A DNA stretch of 64,000 bases from Virgibacillus sp. LDC-1 (GCF_030137545.1 NZ_JARUVL010000001.1:246069-310068); one strand, 5' to 3'. Positions 45,659 to 54,432 are shown, counted from the stretch's first letter. The notes: generated by a model not told the origin, from the sequence alone. A program made the numbers and translations.

Positions 45659-46510
45659 TTACAGTAGCCAAGTACTGTCATCTCGTTGTTCGATCAATTT
45701 CTGTTTCATAAGTCTTCCAAGTGCGCGTTTAAAGGCAGCTTTACTCATTTGAAACGTTGCGCGTATATCTTCTGGATCGCTTTTATCGGTAAAAGGAATT
45801 ACACCACCGTGTTCCTGCAAATGATTAAGGATGATCGCTGCATCCTCGTCCAAACTATCTTGCTTTAATGGTCGAAGGGTTACATTTAATGTGCCATCTA
45901 TTTTTACATCAATAACTCGACCTTGAATTTTTTCACCTAATCTTGGTTCGGTCTTTCGTTCAGAATGGTGAATAAAGCCACGGTATCCTTCATCTGTGAT
46001 GATTGCTGTTCCTTCTCGACTTGTTCGATACACATGCCCCGTAACTTGTTTGTTTAAATACTCTTCAGCTGCCCATTCGCGAATGCCATTTATGACACCT
46101 TCTGTGGCAGGAAGTGCAAGTAAGCGACCTTTTCGATCCTTGCCTAATGTAACGTAAAGCTGATCTCCGGCTTGTGGCCAAACATCTTCAAATAGTGGTA
46201 AATCATCCTTTGATACAAGAAAATCCTTCGTTGTTCCAATGGAAACAAACACACCAAGATTTTGTTTTGATTCGACTACCTCTCCCCACCCGTATTGATC
46301 TATACTAATTTCAGGTAAGCTCATTGTTGCAGTGATGTTTCCTTTTTTATCATGATAAAGAAACACTTCAACTTCTTCGCCTGTTTCAAGTGGTTTTGTT
46401 GCTTCATTATGGTGTAATAATGCTTCATCCAAATCTTTTTGTAATACATATCCATTTTCAATTAAACGATCTACCTGCATCGTTTCAATCGTCCCTATTG
46501 CTAAAACCAA
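45659..46510 (-). CDS. cvfB: S1 RNA-binding domain protein CvfB/YitL
   Basis: A 283-residue protein resembling CvfB (B. subtilis YitL): three S1-like OB folds (about 1-60, 65-130 and 145-215; for example GWGEVVESKQNLGVFVSIG and GEKIQGRVIDVKIDG) and a C-terminal winged helix (about 225-283). CvfB influences virulence gene expression in S. aureus; its exact RNA targets are unclear. The start is TTG 46510, nine bases after AAGGA. It lies 29 bp downstream of a terminator-like hairpin and a long structured leader or separate RNA. Confidence 0.88.
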   Translation of the reverse strand: MVLAIGTIETMQVDRLIENGYVLQKDLDEALLHHNEATKPLETGEEVEVFLYHDKKGNITATMSLPEISIDQYGWGEVVESKQNLGVFVSIGTTKDFLVSKDDLPLFEDVWPQAGDQLYVTLGKDRKGRLLALPATEGVINGIREWAAEEYLNKQVTGHVYRTSREGTAIITDEGYRGFIHHSERKTEPRLGEKIQGRVIDVKIDGTLNVTLRPLKQDSLDEDAAIILNHLQEHGGVIPFTDKSDPEDIRATFQMSKAAFKRALGRLMKQKLIEQRDDSTWLL

Positions 46511-46538
46511 AATGCTTCATCCTTCCATTTGTATGTAT

Positions 46539-46577
46539 TGGAAAAGGGATACCCTTCCTTAAAAAGAGTACCCCTTT
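46539..46577 (-). terminator. terminator hairpin after the structured RNA
   Basis: On the minus strand aaaggggtactc and gggtatcccttt pair over 12 positions (two G-U) around an 11-base loop, followed by TTTTCC. It either ends a free-standing RNA or acts as an attenuator before cvfB. Confidence 0.65.
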
Positions 46578-46581
46578 GATG

Positions 46582-46867
46582 TTAAAGTAACACAAACTTT
46601 TTCATTTTATTTAGCGCCTTTTCTAGAGGCGTATTCGTTTCGTTTTATAGGAAAGCACTGCTATATAGAGTTAAAAACGAAATTTTTCATCGGCTTGGTA
46701 ACGCTCCAAGCCTATATCCGCGGTTCATCTTCCACCGGTTTTCTAACTTAAGCAACGTAAGCCCTACCTGCTCTTACGTCCTTGCGACCCTTTAGTCGCG
46801 CCAGTGTGAATAAGCATCCTTAAAAACACTGCAGAATGCCAGCAATTGTGTTACTTTAATTGCAGTA
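46582..46867 (-). ncRNA. candidate structured RNA (unknown family), upstream of cvfB
   Basis: A 14-bp perfect inverted repeat, ttaaagtaacacaa at 46582-46595 and its complement at 46846-46859, encloses 250 bp without a gene. Inside are at least six stem-loops: 46615-46631, 46638-46682 (9 bp), 46692-46712 (7 bp perfect), 46755-46779 (7 bp), 46784-46799 (5 bp) and 46802-46831 (6 bp). A good promoter lies just outside on the minus strand, and a terminator hairpin follows. The layout, a closing stem around many hairpins, is that of a structured RNA of about 290-330 nt or a large riboswitch. It lacks the conserved boxes of RNase P RNA, tmRNA, SRP RNA, T-box, cobalamin, lysine, M-box and c-di-GMP elements as I know them. 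A small transposon-derived element with terminal inverted repeats is the main alternative. Confidence 0.5.
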
Positions 46868-46873
46868 CACATT

Positions 46874-46902
46874 ATAATCTCATATTTTGGTGGTCATGTC
46901 AA
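46874..46902 (-). promoter_or_regulatory. promoter for the structured RNA / cvfB transcript
   Basis: Minus strand: a consensus TTGACA (46902-46897) and, 17 bp on, GATTAT (46879-46874), overlapping a perfect TATAAT that is 20 bp from the -35. Transcription would start near 46867. Confidence 0.65.
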
Positions 46903-47037
46903 CTTATTTTTGTTCCTATAAATAATGATTTTTTGCATCGAAAACCGTTAAAAAGAAATTCATGTTTTTGCTCGAGCGCATTTGGGTATTAAAGTAAAAG
47001 TAAGAAGTGCTATTAAGAACGGGAGAGGATGAAAAAC

Positions 47038-47106
47038 ATGATTCGAACAATCTTAATGATTATCGGGGCTATTGTTGTTATAGGCTGGATTATTTCAATG
47101 ATATAA
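47038..47106 (+). CDS. 22-residue hydrophobic small protein
   Basis: A short frame from ATG 47038 to TAA 47106 encodes MIRTILMIIGAIVVIGWIIS followed by two residues. It is one membrane helix with a basic start, similar in style to the tiny 'lmo0937-type' membrane proteins of Firmicutes. GGGAGAGG is seven to nine bases upstream and a strong terminator follows 17 bp after the stop, which together argue that it is expressed. The function is unknown. Confidence 0.6.
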   Translation: MIRTILMIIGAIVVIGWIISMI

Positions 47107-47122
47107 GAACAAATAAATAAAG

Positions 47123-47171
47123 CAGATACCATGATAAAGGAAATACTTCCTATATGATGGTATCTGTTTTT
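47123..47171 (+). terminator. terminator after the 22-residue frame
   Basis: cagataccat and atggtatctg form a 10-bp perfect stem enclosing a smaller aggaa/ttcct pairing, followed by TTTTTCT. Confidence 0.85.
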
Positions 47172-47331
47172 CTATTCATGACAAGAAATGAATACTTGTA
47201 GTGCACTGAAACGAACATCAGATTGGTTGCGTAGTTATTGTGTCAATTTTGGTAAATGAATTTCGGTTAAATAGACAAAATGTATTGCTGTATATATAAT
47301 AGTAACAATATTATTATGGAGTGAAGCAGCA

Positions 47332-48150
47332 ATGATAGCTACATTTATGGAATTAGATCCAATGTATCAAGCGTTAATCGCATCGCTTTTTACCTATGGA
47401 ATGACTGCCCTCGGTGCAGCTGTTGTATTTATGAAAAAAAATATGAGTCAAAAATTCCTCGATGGCATGCTCGGCTTTGCGGGTGGTGTGATGATAGCTG
47501 CTAGCTTTTGGTCGCTCTTATCCCCAGCGATTGAGATGGCAGAAAAGAATTCTGCTGTGCCGGCATGGATTCCAGCAGCGGTAGGCTTTATGCTTGGTGG
47601 TTTCTTTTTATGGGGAACGGATAAAGTTCTTCCACATTTACATCCAGGTCTAGATATGAGTGAGGCGGAGGGAATCAATCCGAATCGGAAGAAAAGGAGT
47701 ACATTGCTCGTATTAGCGATTACCCTACATAATATACCAGAAGGTTTAGCAGTCGGTGTTGCATTTGGGGCAGTGGCAGCTGGTTTGGATTCAGGAACGC
47801 TGGCTAGTGCAGTTGCTTTAGCGATTGGAATTGGTATTCAGAACCTGCCTGAAGGTGTTGCTGTTTCCGTTCCGTTACGTCGAGAAGGAATGTCGCGCAG
47901 AAAAAGTTTTATTTACGGCCAGTTCTCTGGGATGGTTGAACCAATCTCAGCTGTTATTGGTGTATTAGCAGTGACGTTTGTTGAACCATTGTTACCATAT
48001 GCATTAAGCTTTGCGGCAGGTGCGATGATTTTTGTTGTTGCCGAAGAAGTAATCCCAGGCTCACAAGAAGAAGGAAATAAGGATTTAGCATCACTTGCGT
48101 TAATGATCGGTTTTACAATTATGATGATCTTGGATGTTGGATTGGGCTAA
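47332..48150 (+). CDS. ZIP family divalent metal transporter
   Basis: A 272-residue membrane protein with about eight helices. The two metal-site helices carry [14 protein letters not shown] and [13 protein letters not shown], the ZIP signature, and a third has [11 protein letters not shown]. The cytoplasmic loop between helices 3 and 4 is short and has few histidines (HLHPGLD). It most resembles the ZupT/GufA group that imports zinc and other divalent metals. The ATG follows GGAGTGAAG. The stop codon is inside the terminator stem. No metal-regulator box was recognised. Confidence 0.92.
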   Translation: MIATFMELDPMYQALIASLFTYGMTALGAAVVFMKKNMSQKFLDGMLGFAGGVMIAASFWSLLSPAIEMAEKNSAVPAWIPAAVGFMLGGFFLWGTDKVLPHLHPGLDMSEAEGINPNRKKRSTLLVLAITLHNIPEGLAVGVAFGAVAAGLDSGTLASAVALAIGIGIQNLPEGVAVSVPLRREGMSRRKSFIYGQFSGMVEPISAVIGVLAVTFVEPLLPYALSFAAGAMIFVVAEEVIPGSQEEGNKDLASLALMIGFTIMMILDVGLG

Positions 48151-48169
48151 GCGTAGCCCAATCCTTTTT
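48139..48169 (+). terminator. terminator overlapping the end of the ZIP gene
   Basis: ggattgggct and agcccaatcc are a perfect 10-bp stem with a 6-base loop, then TTTTT. The left arm contains the last coding codons. Confidence 0.93.
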
Positions 48170-48252
48170 AATTTGGATAAATGATGCCTCTGGTTTTCTC
48201 GATGAGACTTCTTTGAGAAAGGCGTAGTTGTTTGTTCGTGCATTATTCTGGA

Positions 48253-48885
48253 TTAAAAGATATTTAGAATACCAAGGGTAATTAATAATACAGGTGGAAC
48301 AAAGGACATTCGTTCTAGTCGTTTGCTCTTGGAAAGCAGAATACCAATATGAATACCAATAGATAGAAAAAGACCACTCATGAAAGCAATCATAACAGCG
48401 GTTGTGAGGGGGGAATAACCAAGGATCGCTGCGCCGATTCCAGCAGCAAATGCGTCGAGTGCAAGTGCTGAACCAAGTAATAGCGCTTCTCCGGGTGATA
48501 TGTTTCCAGACTTATCTAAGTCTGCTTGATCAGGTGTAGTAAGCACTGTTTTAATATTTTGCAGTCCAGTTGTATTAGAGTCCGTGTTTAGACTTTCGGT
48601 ATCATCGCGTTTAACTGTGGAGCGGATCGTGTTGTAAAGTGAAAAAAAACCTAGCGATATTAATACAGATCCACCTAATGTTTTTGCTAGCTCTGGAGAA
48701 ATAAACGTACTAAGCCATCCTCCTAGCGTCATAGATAAAAGAACGATAATTCCAGAGCATGACATAATAATTGCTAACGCAGATGCAGGTACTTGAATTT
48801 TTCGCATTCCATAGCTAATACCAACACCAAAACCATCTAAACTTACAGCAATAACAAGTAGTAACAATCCTGTATAATATAGCAT
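48253..48885 (-). CDS. ytaF: sporulation membrane protein YtaF (MntP-related)
   Basis: A 210-residue protein with six predicted helices in two halves that each start with an acidic motif: AVSLDGFGVGISYG and LALDAFAAGIGAA, as in the MntP/YtaF cation-exporter fold. It is the YtaF type known from spore formers. The loop between the halves has DLDKSGNISPGE at 122-133, a complete EF-hand-like 12-residue loop. The ATG follows AAAGGAATGG. It is a single gene, convergent with the ZIP transporter. Confidence 0.82.
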   Translation of the reverse strand: MLYYTGLLLLVIAVSLDGFGVGISYGMRKIQVPASALAIIMSCSGIIVLLSMTLGGWLSTFISPELAKTLGGSVLISLGFFSLYNTIRSTVKRDDTESLNTDSNTTGLQNIKTVLTTPDQADLDKSGNISPGEALLLGSALALDAFAAGIGAAILGYSPLTTAVMIAFMSGLFLSIGIHIGILLSKSKRLERMSFVPPVLLITLGILNIF

Positions 48886-49091
48886 AGCACCATTCCTTTA
48901 ACTTTTACTTTCTTTAATTGCTAACTATTGTATGGGAGAGGATGGTCTTGTGTTTGGGCGGATCAATCATTTTTTTGCGTAAGGGCAACAAATAGAGCTA
49001 TTGTACTAGATGAAAATAGAGAAGAATTCAAGCAGTGTGGAATTTGTGTTACATTTATAGAGATATGTTTTGAAAGAGAGGATTTTTAAAC

Positions 49092-51266
49092 ATGAGTAAA
49101 ACAGTTGTATTAGCAGAAAAGCCTTCTGTTGGTCGTGATATCGCTAAAGTGCTTCAATGCACGAAAAAGGGAAACGGCTATTTTGAAGGAAAACAATATA
49201 TCGTAACATGGGCACTAGGACACCTTGTTACACTTGCAGACCCAGAGGTATATGATGATAAATATAAAACGTGGCGACTAGAGGATTTACCGATGCTTCC
49301 ACCGCGTTTAAAGACGATTGTCATTAAAAAAACAGGCAAGCAATTTAATACGGTAAAAACGCAATTAAATCGTAATGATGTATCGGATATCGTTATTGCT
49401 ACAGATGCAGGAAGAGAAGGAGAGCTTGTGGCGCGCTGGATAATAGAAAAAGCGCGTGTGAAAAAGCCTGTAAAACGATTATGGATTTCGTCAGTTACGA
49501 ATAAAGCGATTCAAGATGGATTTCGCAAATTAAAGCCGGCTTCACAATATGAAAATTTATATGCATCAGCAGTAGCGCGTTCAGAAGCTGACTGGTATGT
49601 TGGTTTAAATGCAACCCGAGCGTTAACAACGAAATTTAATGCACAGCTTTCAAGTGGACGTGTGCAAACACCCACACTAGCCATGATTGCTGCTAGAGAA
49701 GAAGAAATTCGTAGTTTTCAGCCGCGGTCTTTCTACGGTATTCAAGCAAAAACGAATAAGGGCTTTACATTAACGTGGCAGGATGAAAAGGGAAATCATC
49801 GCACGTTTGCAAAAAACAAAGCAGAGGATATTGTCAATCAGGTCACTGGAAAGAAAGCAGTAATCGAAAATATAGAAAAGAAGCATAAGAACAAGCATGC
49901 ACCACAGTTATATGATTTAACAGAACTACAACGGGATGCCAATCGAATATTTGGATTCTCAGGAAAGCAAACCTTAAACTTGATGCAACGTCTTTATGAA
50001 CAGCATAAAGTGCTCACGTATCCACGAACAGATTCACGCGTTATCTCTACGGATATTGTGCCAACATTAAAGGAACGAGTCAATGCGTGTGGCGTTGATC
50101 AATATGCAAAAGCGGCACAGCGAGTGCTCAAGCGAAAGGATTGGAAGCTACCCAAATCGGTTGTAGATAATGCCAAAGTAAGCGATCACCATGCCATTAT
50201 CCCAACAGAAGAGTCTGTCATTTTAGAGGATTTGAGCGATCAGGAACGGAAAATATATGACCTTGTAGTTAAACGATTTTTAGCTGTATTGTCCGCGCCT
50301 TATGAATATGAGCAAACGACAATCCTCGCAAAGCTAGGCAGCGAGACCTTTACTGCAAAAGGAAATAACGTCATTTCAAAAGGCTGGAAGGCAATCTATG
50401 ATGATCGCTTTACAGAAGATGAGGCAATCGATGAACAACAGTTACCCTCCTTAAATAAAGGTGATGAACTGACGGTTGCTAAGCTACATCTTACAACTGG
50501 AGAAACAAAGCCTCCCGAACGGTTTACAGAAGGAAGCTTGCTTCAAGCGATGGAAAACCCTTCCCGTTACATGAGTAATGATGAAAAGCACTTAGCAAAA
50601 ACATTAAACCAAACAGGTGGTCTCGGTACGGTTGCAACAAGAGCAGATATCATTGACAAGCTCTTTCATAGTGCCATGATGGAAATGAAGGGGAAGTACA
50701 TTTATTTAACATCGAAAGGAAAGCAATTGCTTGATCTCGTTCCAGAAAAATTACGTTCACCAGCTTTAACCGCAGAATGGGAGCAAAAGCTGAGCAAAAT
50801 TGCAGAAGGAAAGCTGGATAAAAAACGCTTTATTGCGGAGATTCAAGCTTATACAAAAGAAGTTGTTACGGAAATCCAATCAAGTGGTGAGACGTTTAAG
50901 CATGATAACATAACAGGGACGAAATGCCCGGATTGTGGCAAGCTAATGCTTGAAGTAAAGAACAGGAATGGGCGGATGCTCGTATGTCAGGATCGCTCCT
51001 GTGGGAACAAAAAGAATATTGCCAAGGTAACGAATGCGCGTTGTCCAAATTGTCATAAACGAATGGAGCTTCGCGGCGAAGGAGAAGGGAAGATGTTTCT
51101 TTGTAAGTGTGGCCATCGTGAAAAACTCTCCACCTTTAATAAACGAAAAGAACAAGAGAAAAAAGGGAAAGTTTCGAAAAAAGATGTGAATAAGTATTTA
51201 AAAAAGCAGGATGATGGCTTTAAAAATAATGCTTTGGCTGAACAATTGGCTAAGCTTAAAAAATAA
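49092..51266 (+). CDS. topB: DNA topoisomerase III
   Basis: A 724-residue type IA topoisomerase. The Toprim domain begins VVLAEKPSVGRDIAKVLQ and has ATDAGREGELVARWI; the catalytic tyrosine is Y310 in LTYPRTDSR. The C-terminus carries two zinc-finger-like cysteine clusters: CPDCGKLM with a later C...C pair at about 617-642, and CPNCHKRM with CKCG at about 653-675, then a lysine-rich tail. It decatenates DNA by passing single strands. Bacillus chromosomal TopB has about this length. The ATG follows AGAGAGG. It stands alone; no conjugative-element genes are near, so it is the chromosomal rather than an ICE copy. Confidence 0.95.
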   Translation: MSKTVVLAEKPSVGRDIAKVLQCTKKGNGYFEGKQYIVTWALGHLVTLADPEVYDDKYKTWRLEDLPMLPPRLKTIVIKKTGKQFNTVKTQLNRNDVSDIVIATDAGREGELVARWIIEKARVKKPVKRLWISSVTNKAIQDGFRKLKPASQYENLYASAVARSEADWYVGLNATRALTTKFNAQLSSGRVQTPTLAMIAAREEEIRSFQPRSFYGIQAKTNKGFTLTWQDEKGNHRTFAKNKAEDIVNQVTGKKAVIENIEKKHKNKHAPQLYDLTELQRDANRIFGFSGKQTLNLMQRLYEQHKVLTYPRTDSRVISTDIVPTLKERVNACGVDQYAKAAQRVLKRKDWKLPKSVVDNAKVSDHHAIIPTEESVILEDLSDQERKIYDLVVKRFLAVLSAPYEYEQTTILAKLGSETFTAKGNNVISKGWKAIYDDRFTEDEAIDEQQLPSLNKGDELTVAKLHLTTGETKPPERFTEGSLLQAMENPSRYMSNDEKHLAKTLNQTGGLGTVATRADIIDKLFHSAMMEMKGKYIYLTSKGKQLLDLVPEKLRSPALTAEWEQKLSKIAEGKLDKKRFIAEIQAYTKEVVTEIQSSGETFKHDNITGTKCPDCGKLMLEVKNRNGRMLVCQDRSCGNKKNIAKVTNARCPNCHKRMELRGEGEGKMFLCKCGHREKLSTFNKRKEQEKKGKVSKKDVNKYLKKQDDGFKNNALAEQLAKLKK

Positions 51267-51476
51267 CAGGAAAAGAAAAAATTTGAAGTAGCATTGATTT
51301 TTGATGTATGTGAAAGAAGTTAGCATACTTATAATCTAGCGTAGCGCTATTTCTAACAGTGCATTTATGATGGGCATGTTTAACATTCCTTAGAACAAAG
51401 CGGTTTACGAACGACGCCCTTATCGTATATCATGGAAGGGTATAATAATGTTATCATTTAGGGAGGGAACAATTTC

Positions 51477-51716
51477 ATGGCGTTTGTTATATTAGATCCA
51501 TGCCGGCAGGAAAAAGCTGCTGAATGTGTCAGTGTATGTCCGGTTGACTGCATTGAAGAGGGCCCGGATCAATTTTATATAGATCCAGATATTTGTATCG
51601 ATTGTGCTGCCTGTAAAGCAGTGTGTCCTGTAGATGCAATTGAGGAAGAATATGATTTAACCCCTGATCAAGAAGTATACTTGGAAAAGGCAGAAGCCTT
51701 CTTTGCCAATCGATAG
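51477..51716 (+). CDS. 7Fe/8Fe-type ferredoxin
   Basis: A 79-residue ferredoxin. Cysteines are at 9, 17, 21, 25, 40, 43, 46 and 50. The first set is C-x7-C-x3-C-P, as in ferredoxins with a [3Fe-4S] cluster, and the second is CxxCxxCxxxCP for [4Fe-4S]. The start MAFVILDPC and CPVDCIEEGPDQFYIDPDICIDCAAC closely track the Azotobacter FdI-type fold but without its long C-terminal extension. It carries electrons in the cytoplasm; partners are not evident here. The ATG follows GGGAGGG and a perfect 16-bp terminator follows. Confidence 0.93.
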   Translation: MAFVILDPCRQEKAAECVSVCPVDCIEEGPDQFYIDPDICIDCAACKAVCPVDAIEEEYDLTPDQEVYLEKAEAFFANR

Positions 51717-51736
51717 AAGTTACATGAAAACGAACA

Positions 51737-51777
51737 AAGAAGAAATCCCGCTCTCTATGAAAGCGGGATTTCTTCTT
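51737..51777. terminator. strong terminator after ferredoxin (bidirectional)
   Basis: aagaagaaatcccgct and agcgggatttcttctt are a perfect 16-bp stem with a 9-base loop; both strands end T-rich, so it can also serve the convergent 45-residue gene. Confidence 0.9.
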
Positions 51778-51803
51778 ATATAACGCTATTTTAGGTTCGA
51801 ATT

Positions 51804-51941
51804 TTATTCTTCTGTTACCTTCTCAGCAAGCTTACTGGCAAGCCACCGCTTTGCTGTTTCCTCATCCACCTCATACACTTTTCCTTCACGCAATAAGTCG
51901 CCATGATAGGCAGTTTGAACATTCATTTTTACTTTCACCAT
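51804..51941 (-). CDS. 45-residue hypothetical protein
   Basis: A short frame from ATG 51941 to TAA 51804. It starts MVKVKMNVQTAYHGDLLREG and continues with KVYEVDEETAKRWLASKLAE. GGAG lies nine bases upstream. The composition is soluble and charged: a predicted beta-hairpin followed by a helix. It resembles the small phage- or Bacillus-type proteins with a 'G-x-V-Y-x-V-D-E-x-x-A-x-x-W' pattern. It lies between the ferredoxin terminator and the DUF255 gene. Function unknown. Confidence 0.65.
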   Translation of the reverse strand: MVKVKMNVQTAYHGDLLREGKVYEVDEETAKRWLASKLAEKVTEE

Positions 51942-52001
51942 TGTTTTTTTCTCCTTTTTACATACTACTGCTTTAATTATAGCTGTTTTTCAAGTGTTTC
52001 G

Positions 52002-54065
52002 CTATTTCATTTCATTATTTCGTATGAGCTGACCGATTGCTTTGTTAACATCCGTCGTAGGTGCTTGGCAGGCAAAGTTTTCACAAATATAAATCGTCGT
52101 TTGATCGTTTAATTCAGGATAATTTACCGTGAATGGTGCGATATTCTCTAATTCCGTAATGCTTTCAGCTGCTAAAATTGAAGCTTCAGGTAAGAAGGTT
52201 TGGTGAAAATCACGGAAAAATTTTATTCTATTGGGATCTGTCTTTTTCCCGAGAAGAATAATCTCCTTTGATGCAGATTCGGTCAACAGGATGGTTTGCA
52301 TGAAAAATGCGCTCGCTGATGGATTAAGATGTAAATCAGCATAAAACGTATCGTACATTTCATCCACACATTCTAAAAAAGTCGATATCCCAGTAAGGTG
52401 CGCCATGCGTACAAGTATTACTGCAGCTACACTATTCCCTGATGGCAATGCACCATCATATACTTCTTTATCCTTGGCAATTAAGCTTTCGCCGTCTTTT
52501 CCAGTAAAAAAGAACCCGCCATTATCCTTGTCCCAAAATAAATCGATCATGGAATAAAGTAAATCTTTTCCCTTTGCTAAATAGCAAGGAGTATAGGTGG
52601 CATTGTATAATTCGATATATCCCCATGCTAGAAAGGCATAATCATCTAAATATGCTTTGTGCTTTGTTTCTCCATCACGATAGCGTGTGAAAAGCCGCTC
52701 GTCTAGGAAGAGATTTTGCTCAACGAAATGAAGTGCATTTTCTGCTGCCTTTGTATAGGAGGATTCATTAAAAACCTTTCCAGCATTCGCAAGCGCAGCA
52801 ATCATTAGTCCATTCCATGCAGTTAAAATTTTATCATCGACGTGTGGATAAACTCTTTTTTCTCTTGCTTGCAAAAGCTGGCGACGTGCAAATGTAAGCT
52901 TTTCATTCAGTGCATCGACGGTTAAACCATGCTGCTGGGCAACCTTTTCCATAGAAATACCGATTTGATTAGGAATGTTTGCCCCCTCGAAATTTCCGAA
53001 TGGCGTTATGTTAAAAGCATCGGCATATAATTGACCAAGCTCTTCACCAAGGATATCGAATATTTCTTCATCCTTCCATACGTAATATTTACCCTCTACC
53101 CCTTCTGAATCAGCATCAATAGCTGAGTAAAAAGCTCCCTTCTGATCGGTCATTTCGCGCATCACAAACGCCACGATTTGTTCGGCAATTTTTTGATAAT
53201 CTGTCTTTTTCGTAATCTGGTATGCTTCCGTATACACCATTAATAAAAGGGCATTATCATAAAGCATTTTTTCGAAATGCGGAATGAGCCATTTTTCATC
53301 GGTTGCATACCTTGAAAAGCCAAAGCCGACTTGATCATAAATGCCACCCGCAGCCATTTTCTCCAACGTTCGTTCCACCATTTGCAGCGCGGTTTTGTTT
53401 CCGGTAAAGTGCGCATACCGTAATAGAAACAATAGGTTTTGAGGCTGAGGAAATTTTGGAGCTGAACCAAATCCGCCATGTGTTAGATCAAATTGCTTTT
53501 TAAGCTGTTGAAAGGCAAGATCAGCTGTTTCGATGGATAGCCGTTTTCCGCTTTTTTCTTGAACTGTTTGTGCTAAGGCTTGTTGTACTTGTTCCGTTAT
53601 CTTCGTAATTCGTTTTGGATTTTCTACATAGCTATGGTGGAGCTGTGTGAGTACCTCCATTATTCCGGGTAGCCCGTGCTTTCTTTCTCTCGGAAAATAT
53701 GTTCCTGCATAAAAGGGGATTTTATCCGGTGTCATAACAATGGTTAACGGCCACCCTCCATGACCGGTCATCATTTGACAAACCTTCATATAAATAGAAT
53801 CTACATCTGGACGTTCTTCTCGATCGACCTTGATAGAAATATAATATTTATTTAATAGAGCTGCTACCTCTTCATCCTCAAAGGATTCATGTGCCATCAC
53901 ATGACACCAATGGCAAGTGCTATAGCCGATTGAAAGAAAGATAGGCTTATTTTCTGTTTTTGCTTTGAGAAAAGCTTCCTCTCCCCAAGGATACCAGTGG
54001 ACTGGATTGTCGGCGTGCTGAAGTAAATATGGAGATTTTTCATTTATTAATTGATTTAGAGCCAA
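52002..54065 (-). CDS. yyaL: DUF255 thioredoxin-domain protein (YyaL/SPATA20-like)
   Basis: A 687-residue protein. The N-terminal thioredoxin-like domain (about 1-165) has the conserved [13 protein letters not shown] and a CxxC at C51-C54 ([16 protein letters not shown]). The rest is an (alpha/alpha)-barrel of the N-acylglucosamine-epimerase/cellobiose-epimerase type, with [29 protein letters not shown] and [10 protein letters not shown]. The family is highly conserved from bacteria to humans, and its activity remains unclear. No signal peptide is visible. The start ATG 54065 gives the usual N-terminus [19 protein letters not shown]. Confidence 0.9.
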   Translation of the reverse strand: MALNQLINEKSPYLLQHADNPVHWYPWGEEAFLKAKTENKPIFLSIGYSTCHWCHVMAHESFEDEEVAALLNKYYISIKVDREERPDVDSIYMKVCQMMTGHGGWPLTIVMTPDKIPFYAGTYFPRERKHGLPGIMEVLTQLHHSYVENPKRITKITEQVQQALAQTVQEKSGKRLSIETADLAFQQLKKQFDLTHGGFGSAPKFPQPQNLLFLLRYAHFTGNKTALQMVERTLEKMAAGGIYDQVGFGFSRYATDEKWLIPHFEKMLYDNALLLMVYTEAYQITKKTDYQKIAEQIVAFVMREMTDQKGAFYSAIDADSEGVEGKYYVWKDEEIFDILGEELGQLYADAFNITPFGNFEGANIPNQIGISMEKVAQQHGLTVDALNEKLTFARRQLLQAREKRVYPHVDDKILTAWNGLMIAALANAGKVFNESSYTKAAENALHFVEQNLFLDERLFTRYRDGETKHKAYLDDYAFLAWGYIELYNATYTPCYLAKGKDLLYSMIDLFWDKDNGGFFFTGKDGESLIAKDKEVYDGALPSGNSVAAVILVRMAHLTGISTFLECVDEMYDTFYADLHLNPSASAFFMQTILLTESASKEIILLGKKTDPNRIKFFRDFHQTFLPEASILAAESITELENIAPFTVNYPELNDQTTIYICENFACQAPTTDVNKAIGQLIRNNEMK

Positions 54066-54170
54066 TTCATATCACCCGCTTCGTTTATCGTGATTTTATC
54101 TTACTGGAAAGAAATGATTGTAGCAATTGAAAAAGGCAGGAGCGCATGAGTTGAGAGAGGGGATCGGGAA

Positions 54171-54266
54171 CTCGAGCGAGAACCTCCAAACTCGAGCGAG
54201 AAATCCCCCAAACGATTAAGAAAGTGCCCCAAACGATCAAGAAGTGCCCGAATTCGATCGAGAAAG
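54171..54266. repeat. 21-bp satellite array, left segment
   Basis: Five units with a period of 20-22 bp. The first two read ctcgagcgagaa plus a C-rich tail; the next read cgattaagaa or cgatcaagaa plus a C-rich tail. It is cut off at 54266 by unrelated sequence and resumes at 54433. Confidence 0.85.
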
Positions 54267-54272
54267 GATGAC

Positions 54273-54432
54273 GTACAATATCTTGTGTAAAGAAGTATAA
54301 AACAAAAAGATAAGGTAAATCCTCTAGTTAATCACCACAAAAACCAGAAAGGATGTACCTTACCTATGTCTACTAGTATAACTGAAAATATTTTTTTTAA
54401 TCAAATTGAATCTATGGTCCGTAGTTTTGTAC
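54273..54432 (+). mobile_element. short insertion-like segment splitting the satellite, with a transposase-like N-terminal fragment
   Basis: A 160-bp segment of different composition bounded by gtacaa and ttgtac, a 6-bp inverted repeat. It has a ribosome site (AGAAAGGATG) and an ATG at 54366 that begins MSTSITENIFFNQIESMVRS, then joins satellite sequence. It looks like the left end and transposase start of an insertion sequence, the rest deleted, or a non-autonomous derivative. I cannot name the IS family. Confidence 0.4.

Noticed and set aside
46582..46867. RNase P RNA, tmRNA, SRP RNA or a T-box/known riboswitch
   Set aside because: None of the conserved boxes I know (for example GAGGAAAGUCC, a tRNA-like end, GGAAGGAAGCAGC, AGGGUGGNACCGCG) is present on either strand; a covariance search was not possible.
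49092..51266. Topoisomerase III as a marker of an integrated conjugative element
   Set aside because: No relaxase, coupling protein, integrase or partition genes are nearby, and length fits the chromosomal Bacillus TopB.
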